Shown piece by piece: positions 10,832-21,783 of a stretch of 64,000 nucleotides of DNA. Under the pieces are notes generated by a model. That model was given only the letters and a program-made list of their open reading frames with translations, did not search any database and had not been told where the DNA came from. The stretch lies in the NCBI GenBank assembly GCA_907163345.1, contig CAJQUN010000021.1, positions 8,308,001 to 8,372,000 on the forward strand, written 5' to 3'. The stretch comes from Haberlea rhodopensis (taxonomy: Eukaryota; Streptophyta; Magnoliopsida; Lamiales; Gesneriaceae). Both the position numbers and the translations under genes were made by a program. The stretch's first letter is position 1. The number at the start of each line of letters is the position of its first letter.

Positions 10832-11974
10832 ATGTCATCCAGAAAGAGGTCAAAGCAGGCGGAAGCTTCTCAGAAGCAAAAGCAGGCAGAGGCCACTGTT
10901 TCTGAGCCAGTTTAGGATGAACAGAAGTTTCTCAATGCCAAGATTTCTGAGTTATACCCCATCTACCATAAGAAACCCCTGAGCCGTGAAAGGGGAATGA
11001 GCTTGGATAAATTGGAGTGTCCTGTCATTAGGACAGTACGTCGAAAAGGATGGTTTCAATTCGTTCAGGCACCGATTGATGCTGTGGTGCCACTGGTGAG
11101 GGAGTTCTATACAAATCTTCGAGCTGTTCAACCAGGGCACCGAGTAAGTGTTTATGTTCGAGGGAAAGATGTGTTGGCGGATCGAGCCACAATCAATAAT
11201 ATTCACCGGATGCCTTTCATTCACAACTGTGAATACCAATCGTTCAAGAACAGCAGGATCGACTACGATGAGGTATTGACAGTCATTGGCAAGCCGGGAG
11301 TGGATTGGCAAAGGAATGATAAAGCAGAGCCACAGTTGGTTCTAAAGAAAAATTTGAAGCCAGAGGCCCAAGCATGGTTTTCATTTGTCGCCTCGCGGGT
11401 CATGCCATCGACCCACACTTCTGAGGTGACAAAAGATAGAGCGGTCCTGGTTTATGCCATCCTCTCAGGGAAGGATGCGGACTTCGGTGAGATCATCAGT
11501 GATCATATTCAAGAGATTGGAAGTAGCCCACCGACCTCCGCACTACCGTTTCCATCCACGATCACTGCCTTATGTCAGCGATACGGAGTGACATGGGGGG
11601 AAGACGAGGAGCTACTCCCGCCGAAGACACCAATCATTGTAGCTGATCCTACGAACCGACGAAGACCCTCGGACACTACACAAGCTGGAGCATCATCCTC
11701 TGCTGCAGGACATTCACGTGTTACTTTGGACTCTCTTCATAGGGATCTCCAAGACATTCGCCTGGAGCAGCAGAGCATTCACAGTGATAGTGCATGGAAC
11801 ACTGCCATGGCCCAGGGCTTTCCAGGTTTCCAGTTCCCGCCGGAGCCACACTTTGCACCCTATCATCTGCATGCACCTCCACCTTCTGAGTACCCACCTT
11901 TTCCGCCATATCAAGGCGAGGAGCACCACTACCCAGTCCCCCCTCCGGAGCATGATGAGGACGACGATCAGTGA
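10832..11974 (+). pseudogene. ORF2, putative plant transposon protein, with one in-frame amber codon
   Basis: From the ATG at 10832 (MSSRKRSKQAEAS) the frame runs 381 codons but has TAG at 10913-10915, where CAG is a likely ancestor. Downstream of it the frame is open from the ATG at 10997 (325 residues). The core (about residues 10-110 of the downstream frame) reads GWFQFVQAPIDAVVPLVREF, VRGKDVLADRATINNIHRMP. This matches the pattern of the plant transposon protein family often found downstream of gag-pol in Athila-like elements. The C-terminal third is Pro/His-rich and acidic (PPEHDEDDDQ). Its function is not established. It may still be translated from the inner ATG. No membrane segment or signal peptide is seen. 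Confidence 0.75.
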
Positions 11975-13186
11975 CGATCGTCGTCATGGTATGTGTCTTT
12001 GCCATTGCATTTATTTTTCTTGTTCATTGAGGGCAATTCACATGCTAAGTTTGGGGGGGGTTTTTTATTATTTGTATATATCTTGGTTTTGCACATATTG
12101 CTACTTGTCTTGTTTCTTTTCCTAGCATGACTGCATGATGTTGAGACTAATTCGTCCTTGAGCATTACCAACAAATTTTTTTTTTTTATTGATTGAGTTA
12201 TTCTTGAGAATTGTTGAGTTGGACTTGCAACGGTAATACATGATGAAATTAATCCTCATCTAGATAGGAGTCATGAAAATGTTTAACTTGTTTGTATATA
12301 TCCTTTGTTAACTATATGTCAAAACTGAGGAATAATTTGAGCACTTATTGAGTCATGATTGAGTGAAGTATGTATTGATTAAATTGAAAACTTGTGTTAA
12401 CTATGATGAGTCTTGAGTATCTTAGATAACTTTACAGTTTAGTTGAAAGCACTTTGAGGCGAAATTTATAATTAGGAACTAGACTTGGAGATGATTTAGG
12501 CGATCTTTGGACCGTTTGAGCCTTTCAAGCCTACCTGTTATATATTATTCCTTAGTGTCCCCTTTTGAGCCTTATTGAAAAAAGAATGGTATATGCATTG
12601 CATATGATTAGACCCCCATTCGACATTCTTGGCAACTCCTTATACCCACCTTGGTTTAAGCCTAAAAGAAAATTTTTACTTACCCCTAGGAGAGTATAAT
12701 GAATCTCATTCATTGCACAGAATTGTTATATGCAAATGAGTTCAAAAGGAACAAAAGAATGAGCAAAGAAAAAGAAAAGATGTAGAGAAAAGCCTTGAAA
12801 AGAAAAATTCAAAATAAGACCCAAAGTGGCCAAGGCTAGAAAAAAAAATTGAAGAGAAGCTCAAAAATAGTTGAACTGATTTTGTTATACTCTCTTCTTT
12901 GAATTCATCCTACCTTTTCTTTGAAGCCGACACCAAAAGGCCTAACGTTATAAGCTTTCAAGACCTTTTGATCCAAGTCTAGGGAACAATTACATTAGTG
13001 GAGAAGTGCTGGATAGTAAACTTGTAGAGTAATTCAAAGTAATCTTGACTAGGAGTTAATATGGCCCATGTTGATGTTAAAGATATATATGTAACTCATG
13101 TTTGACAATAGCACACACGCACGTTCCGATGTTGCGATGTATTGTTTAACTTAGGAGAAATTGCTTCTTGTTAAATGTTGATTGAT
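11975..13186 (+). other. non-coding 3' region of the Athila-like element
   Basis: About 1.2 kb without a supported ORF. It has an internal PPT-like tract at 12046 and A-rich stretches near 12720-12860. Such long 3' non-coding regions are usual in Athila elements. Confidence 0.6.
12046..12060 (+). other. internal polypurine tract-like motif
   Basis: TAAGTTTGGGGGGGG repeats the context of the terminal PPT (CTAAGTTTGGGGGAG at 13383-13397). It lies 72 bases after the ORF2 stop. It may act as a second plus-strand primer site. Confidence 0.55.
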
Positions 13187-13263
13187 ATGTGGTTTAATTC
13201 GATGCAAAGCGAAGAACCTTACCAGGGCTTGACATGCCGCGAATCCTCTTGAAAGAGAGGGGT
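13187..13263 (+). pseudogene. plastid 16S rRNA gene fragment
   Basis: 77 bases that, as far as I recall the chloroplast gene, match it without a change. They start ATGTGGTTTAATTCGATGC, include AGAACCTTACCAGGGCTTG and GACATGCCGCGAATCC, and end AAAGAGAGGGGT. The plant mitochondrial 18S differs in this region, so a plastid source is favoured. The fragment is flanked by ATTGAT on both sides (13181 region and about 13268), compatible with microhomology-based capture. It is far too short to be a functional rRNA. Confidence 0.88.
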
Positions 13264-13385
13264 TTCTATTGATGTGTAAGTAGGATTTCTGAGTTGTTAC
13301 GTATGTTGTGAAGATGACTCATGCTTAGTATCGAGTTTAACTTTTCTTTTTGAGTTTATTGTTTGCTCGATGACGATCAAGTCTA

Positions 13386-13398
13386 AGTTTGGGGGAGT
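13386..13398 (+). other. polypurine tract of the Athila-like element
   Basis: AAGTTTGGGGGAG directly precedes the 3' LTR start TGATAGGC. Confidence 0.8.
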
Positions 13399-14951
13399 TG
13401 ATAGGCTTAGATTTTGAGTGATTTTAACTGTAATTTCTTCCCATTTTCCGTACTTTTTCCTGGATGATATTATGCTTTTTGGTGTTTATTCGTTTGTTTC
13501 AGGAAATTAGACCGGAAGTGGAAGAAATGAGCTTACATGAAGATAACGGGCGAAACCGAGGCGTAAAAGAAGAGAAAATGAAAGAAGATGAATTTCCCAA
13601 ATCTCGATCGATCGAGATTTATTCTCGATCGATCGAGCCAGCCAGAAGCGAGAATCAGATTTTTTGAAGGCTCGATCGATCGGTGGAAATATCGATCGAT
13701 CGAGCGAGGCAGTAACCTCAGCAACAAATTTTGAGAAATCTCGATCGATCGGTGGAAATTCTCGATCGATCGAGCGAGGCAGTGAGTGCAAAAGGCTGAC
13801 GTGAACAGTGCACCGATCGATCGGTGAAAATCTCGATCGATCGAGACGCGAAATCTGAAGATTTTATTTTCCTTATTTATCGAGATTGTGGGGCTTTTAA
13901 GGGTGAGTTTTGATCCATTTCAAAGGGGGGACGATATTAGACACATTTATCAGACGAATTCTAGGTCAAGGAGCCGCCGCCCAAAGCCGCCAAGGAGATC
14001 CAATCTTCGTTCTTCGTCCAAAGTCGAGCCAATCTCTTCCGGAGTGCAAGGAAGGAACAAGAGAAGAAATTACGGTGCAACGCACGGATTCATCCATCGT
14101 TTATCGTATTTCTGAACCTTAATTTATTTGATTTTCATTTTCATTTGAAGTTTTTGAGGTCGAGAGACAATTAAACTCATCTGTATTTGATTTGAATTGA
14201 ATTTGGTTTATATTATTGAAGTTTTCGTTCGTTGTGTTTGATATATTGATTCATTGGTATTTGAGCGCATTGATATTTATTGTTCATAGACTGATTGCAT
14301 GTGTAGATCAAAGTCTAGCTAGCTTTGATTGAATTTTAGAGTTACAACCGAGATCGAGAGATAACGTTGTAACACGCTCCATTAATTTATGATGTATGTC
14401 ACGATTTAGATCGAGAGATGATATCGCATATGTGAGAACTTGAAATCGAAAGATTTAGAGTTATAAGGTTTTGATAATTTAAGCAACTTTGAATTAGTAA
14501 ATAGGTGCACGAGAGTGACTTATTCTAATTTATTGTTAGTTTCGTTACAGCTCGAGAGAGTGTATCGAATAATAGTGAAAACCTTTCACCTTTAAAATCA
14601 ATTGAGTGATAATTTGAGAATTCCGTTGAATCAGTAGAGATAATATAATTGAACGACGAGCTTGGTAATTTTCTCGAGTGACTTACCTTCGCATTTCCGG
14701 AACCTTTCTAGTCTTTGTTTCTAGTTTAATCTTTATTCTTTAGTTTAATTTAGATCTAGTTAATCAAACCTCTTTTATCGTAGGCTAAATACAATTTCAT
14801 TAATCTTATTTGGTACTTATACGTTAGTCCCTGTGGATTCGACAACCTGTACTTAATTTTCACTATACTAAAACTTGACAACCGTGCACTTGCGGTAGAA
14901 TCGCTTCAACCCATTCTTTGAAATATCTTTTGTTTAAAATATAAGCGGTCA
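13399..14951 (+). repeat. Athila-like 3' LTR
   Basis: 1553 bp, a partner of 6981-8532 with about ten differences seen by eye (for example GCCGCC for GCCGTC near 13978 and one extra T near 14134). It ends GCGGTCA before the duplicated GCTAG. Confidence 0.93.
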
Positions 14952-14956
14952 GCTAG

Positions 14957-17900
14957 GCATCACCCCAAGTTCAGAGATGAACTTCTTGATCCAAACAGCT
15001 TCCTTTGCTGCATCTGAGGCAGCAATGTATTCAGCTCAGTTGTAGAATCGGCTACTGTCTCTTGCTTTGAACTCTTCCAGCTCACAGCACCTCCATTTAG
15101 GCAAAACACATACTGATTGGGATCGGAAATCATCTTTGTCGGTTTGGAAGCTTGCATCAGTGTAACCTATTACATTGAGCTCTTCCTCACCTCCATAAAT
15201 CAAGAATGTATCCTTAGTTCTTCTCAAGTACTTCAGGATATTCTTGACAGCAATCCAGTGACATTCACCTGGATCAACCTGATATCTGCTAGTCATGCTC
15301 AGAGCATACGAGACATCGGGACGAGTACATATCATGGCATACATGATAGATCCAATAGCTGAAGCATATGGAATCTTACTCATGCTTTGTCTCTCATCTG
15401 GTGTTGAAGGACACTGATCCTTCGAGAGATGTATCCCATGTGTCATAGGCACGAATCCTTTCTTTGATTCTTGCATGCTAAACCGTTTTAGCACTTTGTC
15501 TATGTATGTACTTTGACTTAGGCCAAGAAATCTTCTTGATCTATCTCTATAGATCTTGATACCTAATACATAGGTGGCATCACCCAAGTCTTTCATAGAA
15601 AAGCAATTCCCTAGCCAAATCTTTACAGATTGTAAGGCATGGATATCATTCTCAATTAGAAGTATGTCATCTACATACAATATTAGGAAGATGATTATGC
15701 TCCCACTGACCTTCTTGTAGACACAAGGTTCATCTACGTTTTTGATGAAACCAAACTCTTTGACTGCATCATCAAAACGAAGATTCCAACTCCGAGAAGC
15801 TTGCTTCAATCCATAAATGGATCGTTGTAGCTTGCATATCTTTCCAGCATCCTTTGGATCGACAAAACCCTCAGGTTGTGTCATGTACACATCCTCAAGT
15901 AAATTTCCATTAAGGAAAGCTGTTTTGACATCCATCTGCAGGATTTCATAATCATGAAATGCAGCTATTGCAAGTAAGATCCTAATGGATTTAACCATGG
16001 CAACTGGCGAAAAAGTTTCATCATAGTCAATACCATGAATTTGTTTGAAACCTTTTGCAACCAGTCGACCTTTAAAGGTTTGTACATTACCATCAATGTC
16101 GGTCTTTTTCTTGTAAATCCATTTTCACCCTATGGGTCTTACCCCTTCAGGCGGGTCAACCAAAGTCCATACTTGGTTTGCATACATGGATTCCATCTCA
16201 GATTTCATGGCCTCTTGCCATTTCTCAGAATCAGGGCCAATTATAGCTTCTTGATAAGATGACGGCTCATCCTCATCAATAAGTAGTAAGTCACCTTGTT
16301 GAGTCACAAGAAATCCATATCTCTGTGGCTCACGGTGTTCTCTTACAGACCTACGCTGGGCTTGTGTCTCTTGAGCAGGCATTTCATCCACAACATCTTG
16401 TGGTGTCTGCTCTATTTCCATCTCACTATCATGTTCAATGTTTTCTTGTGGTTGAACTTCACTAAGTTCTATTTGTCTCCCACTGGTTCTTCTCGAAATA
16501 AATTCTCTTTCAAGAAAGACAACAGTCCGAGCAACAACTACTTTGTTCTCTGTGGGATAATAGAAATAGTATCCTTTCGTTTCCTTAGGATACCCCACAA
16601 ATAAACACTTATCAGATTTGGGTCCAAGTTTATTGGAGGCGTGACGTCTCACGTATGCCTCACAACCCCAAATCTTCATAAAAGACATACTAGGACGCTT
16701 CTTAGTCCATATCTCATATGGTGTCTTTTCTACTGATTTAGATAGAACACGGTTCAGTATAAATATTGTTGTTTTTAAAGCATGTCCCCAAAAGGAAGTC
16801 GGAAGATCTGCATGACTCATCATTGATCGAACCATGTCCAACAAGGTTCGATTCCTCCTTTCGGATACACCATTCCATTGTGGAATATACGGAGGTGTGA
16901 GTTGTTGGACTATCCCACACTCCTTTAGATAGTCATGAAACTCTTGGCTTAGGTATTCTCCTCCTCGATCTGATCGGAGGGTTTTGATACTTTTGCCAAG
17001 CTGGTTTTGTACTTCATTCTTGAACTCCTTGAACTTTTCAAAGGTTTCATGTTTGTGTTTCATTAGGTACACATATCCATATCTACTGAAGTCATCAGTA
17101 AATGTAACGAAGTATTGAAAACCACCTCTAGCTTGTGTGCTTATTGGTCCACATACATCACTATGTATGAGACTCAATAAATCATTTGTCCTTTCAACAT
17201 GTCCCTTGAAAGGAGCTTTAGTCATCTTGCCCATTAAACAAGATTCACATGTTTCATATGATTCAAAATCAAATGAATCTAATACTCCATCCTTATGAAG
17301 TTTTGATATGCGATTCTCGTTTATATGGCCCAAGCGACAATGTCAGAGATAAGTTGGATTTAAATCATTATTCTTAATCCTTTTAGTATTTATGTTATAG
17401 ACAGGCATATCAAGATTTAATACATAAAGACCATTAATCAATTGTGCACTAGCATAAAACATATCATTCAAATAAATGGAGCAACATTTGTCCTTTATAA
17501 TAAATGAAAAACCAGTCTTGTCCAAACAAGAAATTGAAATTATGTTTCTAGTAATAGATGGCACAAAATAACAGTCTTGTAAATCTAATAATAAACCAGA
17601 AGGCAAAGTTAAAGAGTAATCTTCAATAGCTAATGCAGCAACTCTTGCTCCTTTTCCCACTCGGAGATCAACCTCGCCTTTCGCCAACATCCTACTCCTT
17701 TTGAGATCCTGCACATTAACACAAATATCAGAACCACATCCAGTATCTAATATCCATGATGAAGAAGTAGATAAATTGACTTCTATAACAAAAATACCTG
17801 AAGTGGAAGTCACACTTCCCTTTGTCTTCTTAAGATCTTCCAGATATAATTTGCAGTTCCTCTTCCAATGACCGGTCTCACCGCAATGGAAGCAGTTCCC

Positions 17901-18656
17901 TTCCTTAGCCACTCCTCCCTTTGGCTTGAGTGCAGAAGCATGAGGCTTAGATTTAACAAAGACTTTCTTGTTCTTCTTAAAGCCTTTTGCTTTAGCCTTT
18001 CCCTTGCTCTTATTCACAAGAAGAACATTAGTGGGCTTAGACTTCTTTGAGTTTGCTTCATATGTTCTCAACATACCAAGCAATTGCGGTAGAGTCTTTT
18101 CGATTGCAGTCATATTGTAATTCAAGACAAATTGTCTGTAGCTATCAGGCAACGATTGCAAGATTACGTCAGTGGCCAACTCTTGGTCCAATGGAAAACA
18201 CAGCTTCTCAAGATTCTCAATATACCCAATCATCTTCAGTACATGAGTTCCAACAAGGCTTCCTTCTACCATTCTGCACTGGAATAACGCTCTAGAGACG
18301 TCATACCTCTCTTGTCTAGCTTGTTGTTGGTAGAGTTGCTTTAAGTGCTTGATCATATCGAACGCCTCCATTTCCTCATGTTGCTTTTGAAGCTCAGAGT
18401 TCATGGTGGCAAGCATAAGGCAACCAACATCAAGTGCATCATTTTGATGCTTCTTGTAAGCATCCTTATCGGTTTTAGCAGCCGTAACGGGAGGTTCCTC
18501 AGCAGGTAAGGGTTCCTCTAGGACATATTGTTTTTTCTCTTGTTTGAGGACAATCCTCAAATTCCTATACCAGTCTAGGAAATTAGTCCCATTCAGTTTG
18601 TCCTTCTCAAGGACCGATCGCAATGATAGTGTGCTAGTTACGTTGTTTGATGCCAT
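14957..18656 (-). pseudogene. Copia-A gag-pol, broken
   Basis: The polyprotein starts at ATG 18656. Gag covers the first ~270 residues and has a CCHC knuckle, CFHCGETGHWKRNC. The protease active site is DTGC (SSWILDTGCGSDIC). The GAG-pre-integrase zinc motif and integrase follow (IHSDVCGPI, LRSDRGGEY, NGVSERRNR), then RT with the catalytic YVDDILLI and the start of RNase H (YTDASFQTD). Defects seen: TGA for Trp at about 17335 (before HCRLGH), TGA for Cys at about 16124 (after PPEGVRPIG), a frameshift near 15110 and another near 15045. The remainder of RNase H lies at 6701-6975 beyond the Athila-like insertion. The lineage within copia is not assigned. It is close in sequence to Copia-B. Confidence 0.93.
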
Positions 18657-20292
18657 GGATATCTACAATATAAATATGCAAAATAAGTTTATGATTTTAA
18701 TCATTTAATAAGGTTTTATATTAAATGACACTCCCACTATTTTGTTTAAAAATATCAACCCTCGAAAACTTAGTGGGCCAAGATCCATATTTCACCTAAT
18801 CCTGAGTTAGCTTTGGCTAATCACCCAAGACTCGTTTATTTAGGTAGACAACACTTTGTCAATTACATCACATGTAATTCTTGGATGGTTGGAAGAACAA
18901 CACTTTGTTCAAATTCATCTAATGAATTATTATCCAACCACATGCCTCTAGGTTCCCAATCCTATTGAGATAACCTAGTTAAGTCGAACCCAATTTTAAA
19001 TAACACGGATATCACTTTTATCCTTTCGCGCCTTACTAAGATTGTCACAGTGCTTTGCTTTGGCAAACCCCACATGTTCAATTGAAGTCTTGACGAGTAT
19101 TTTTAATTAAAAGGCATCTTGATTGACTTAATATTATAAGAGGGATTTATTGATCTCATGATTTTATTAATATTGAAAATATGTCTGATACATATATGAA
19201 TATATACATATCTACATATATGTATATCAAGCATCAATATTAAATAAAACGATAAACATGCATCTCATACATCAACATAAAATAAACGTGACATGGTTAT
19301 AGCCCCAACTAATGATTTTCTCAAGCCAATGAGAAAATACTAAAATGTCAACCTAAGGTAACTTCTCCAAGCACCTCTTTGGCTCCCTTTTGTGAATGGC
19401 CTCCTCATCCCGGCATCTTGGTCTATCTTCATTGATCTCCATCAACAAAATAAACTATACTATATAACAATTACATGATATAGAGAATTCCTCGAGTTAC
19501 ATTCGAGGGGAACATAGGGGAGTGATAACATTTAGGAAAAATAGAGAAGGCACGACACGCAGGCCGTATTAAAAAACAAACATTCACAAAATCCTATCTA
19601 ATAGGTCATAGGGCTATAACCATGCACCATGCTCAGACAACACATAAAACATGCTATAACAATTAATGAATTAAATTCTAAACATTTTAAAATTTAATTC
19701 TAATTAAAACTGTAAAATAAATTTTATGAAATTATCGTACGCTCGGGACATCACATGCCACTGATACTTGGAGCCCCTCAAGCCATGGATCGGTCCAAGG
19801 ATCGAAACCTTAGCCCAACCCACGGCCAAACCATGCATGAGACTAGGGTTCGAAACCCTAACCATGTGTGGCGCCGGGTTGGAGCGAATGGGGCTAAGGG
19901 TTCGAAACCCTAGCCCATTCGCGTGCGGCGGCCGTCTCATGGAGCCAAGGGTTCGAAACCCTAGCCACAAGACGGCGGCGGCCGAGAGCCATGCAGCCTA
20001 GGGTTCGAAACCCTAGCCCTATGGCGGCTTGCTCGGCCCATGCACGAGCCAAGGGTCCAAGACCCTAGCTTGATGCGGCGGCCGTGATGATCATGTGAGC
20101 CAATGGCTCGGTTTTGATCATGAATTATCATATACTTCGATCCGTCAATTATATCACGTATAATATTGCGATAATTCCCACAAAATCGATTAATACATAT
20201 CATATATGAATTAAACAGTTTTAAAGCATGCAAAAGATTCAAAACATGATTAAACAATTAATCACATAAATCCGATATGAGCTTTGAACCTG
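18657..20292 (-). other. Copia-A untranslated leader
   Basis: 1.64 kb between the PBS and the gag ATG with no coding sequence. It contains the repeated phrase ACAACACTTTGT (about 18849 and 18898) in the part nearer gag and a stem-loop array in the part nearer the PBS. The same organisation is kept in Copia-B (58785-60500). Confidence 0.75.
19790..20075. repeat. array of AGGGTT-CGA-AACCCT stem-loops in the Copia-A leader
   Basis: Four perfect copies of the 6-bp-stem, 3-base-loop palindrome AGGGTTCGAAACCCT centre at about 19852, 19904, 19955 and 20007, a regular 51-52 base spacing. Degenerate copies flank them (near 19800 and 20060). Each contains GGTTCGAAACC, which fits the pol III B-box consensus on the plus strand, antisense to the element. 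GGCGGCCGT-rich spacers separate them. Confidence 0.8.
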
Positions 20293-20304
20293 GCTCTGAT
20301 ACCA
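20293..20304 (-). other. Copia-A primer binding site
   Basis: The plus strand reads GCTCTGATACCA, complementary to the tRNA-iMet-type PBS. It is one base from the right LTR. Confidence 0.85.
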
Positions 20305-20305
20305 C

Positions 20306-21783
20306 TGTTAGGAATCAATCAAGCAATACGCATCGGAAAATAAAATTTGATTCCTACTACTGGACTAATACAAAGTTATTCATACCGAGATTGATAAGAA
20401 TCATACCCTTGTAACGTGTTTGAAGCAGATTCATCGTTGCAACACCTCGAGTCACGAACAAAGATTAGCACCTTTGTCTCTACGGTATCCACACGATCAA
20501 ATCAACAAGGGTGTTCAAGAACAAGTTGCTAGACTCGTTCTTAAACAGAAACTAAACTCACGGTTCAAAACCAATCGACGACGGCCGTTAAAATCACTGT
20601 TCACGGCGGCGGCGGCCGTGAGGTTTGAGAGTGAGAGTGGCGGCCGTGAGCTTTTGTCTATTGTGGCTAATAGGTTTTCAATTAATTAACCCTTAATTAT
20701 AACCTTGATAGTTTATATATATTAGATTAGATTTAATTAAAGGGGCTTTCAAAAAGCCTTATTGGCCCATACCCAATATGTTAATTAAATCCATATATCT
20801 AATATTTGTAATTAAGACTCTTCTTAATTAATTAATTCATCCAATGAATTTTATCTCCCTTTATCGATTTAATCTTTTGTGCGACCCGATAGGATCTTAC
20901 AATGTTGGCAGTGACATAAAATCTAATTTTATGTTACAAGCAATGAGCGGTATCTAGCAACACATCAAGGCTACCCAAATTACAAGAATGTCATTGACTC
21001 GACATAACCTACGGACTGTGATAATATTAACCATGTAACTTAATCCCTTTGTCCAATGTGTTTAGATTGAACATGAGTCATGGAATAGTCATACTCATAT
21101 ATTCAATCTTTTATTTCTTGATCCCCAAGTAGAACTAGAATAAACGAATAAGCTCGGTATCACATATCGACTCATTCGAGCACGGCCATGCATTTTAGTC
21201 TTACTTGATCAAGGGCCCAAACACTTCTCCTGTTATATAGGAGGGACAAATCCTTTCTTGATCACTCAACATCCCTCTACATAATTCGTGGTGTATCCAA
21301 TGATTGTCTTTATAGTGTACCCTGTTACAGGTAACGTTTGACAATATCAAGATACATGACTCCTTATGTTGGGATCCTTGGTGATCTCAAGTTGTAAGGA
21401 TTACATACATTATTATCACTATGAGAATTGCTTATGACGTTCATATAACTATCCATGTAGCATTCTCATGGTGGGTCTGTCCAGTACATCGTTCTCTAAC
21501 ATGCACCCATGTGTTGATTTGATATCTCATATCTATGAACAATTCATCAATCAAAACATACTAGTCTCAATGCATTATCATTATCCCGATTCATGATAAT
21601 ACTTGACTAGGGACAATCTTTAAGAACAATACAATGTTATTCTAAGGACATTAACTTATATATTAATTCATAATACACAGCTACACGAATAATATATAAT
21701 AATGAATTGCCATTAATAAAACCATAATACATTGTATGTCATAAACAATCATCTAATGAGTTGTCTTAGGGCATATCCCAACA
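20306..21783 (-). repeat. Copia-A 5' LTR (right)
   Basis: 1478 bp, TG...CA, a partner of 5223-6700. It carries the TATATATA promoter box on the minus strand at about 20709-20718. Confidence 0.92.

Larger units (their letters stand above)
6981..14951 (+). mobile_element. Athila-like non-autonomous LTR retrotransposon (gag present, pol absent)
   Basis: Left LTR 6981-8532 (1552 bp) and right LTR 13399-14951 (1553 bp) begin TGATAGGC and end GCGGTCA. The target duplication GCTAG is perfect (6976-6980 and 14952-14956), and the insertion falls inside Copia-A RNase H. The PBS is of the Asp-tRNA type used by Athila elements. Inside are an intact gag (8805-9998), then no protease, RT, RNase H or integrase at all, then a second ORF (10832-11974) of the plant-transposon-protein type, a plastid 16S fragment, and a PPT. 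By eye the two LTRs differ at about ten sites, so this is the youngest layer of the nest. Mobility would need pol supplied by another element. Confidence 0.93.
5223..21783 (-). mobile_element. Copia-A, Ty1/copia retrotransposon, split by a younger insertion
   Basis: Two 1478-bp LTRs (5223-6700 and 20306-21783) begin TGTTAGGA and end CCCAACA. PBS is next to the right LTR and PPT next to the left LTR, so the element runs on the minus strand. Between them, from right to left, are a 1.64-kb leader, gag, protease, integrase, reverse transcriptase and RNase H, all on the minus strand. Without the 7971-bp Athila-like insertion at 6981-14951 (and its 5-bp target duplication) the element would be about 8.6 kb. 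The coding part is broken by two nonsense codons and at least two frameshifts. It is inserted into the reverse transcriptase of an older Ty3/gypsy element. Confidence 0.93.

Noticed and set aside
13187..13263. Functional 16S rRNA gene
   Set aside because: Only 77 bases of about 1.5 kb are present; treated as a captured fragment.
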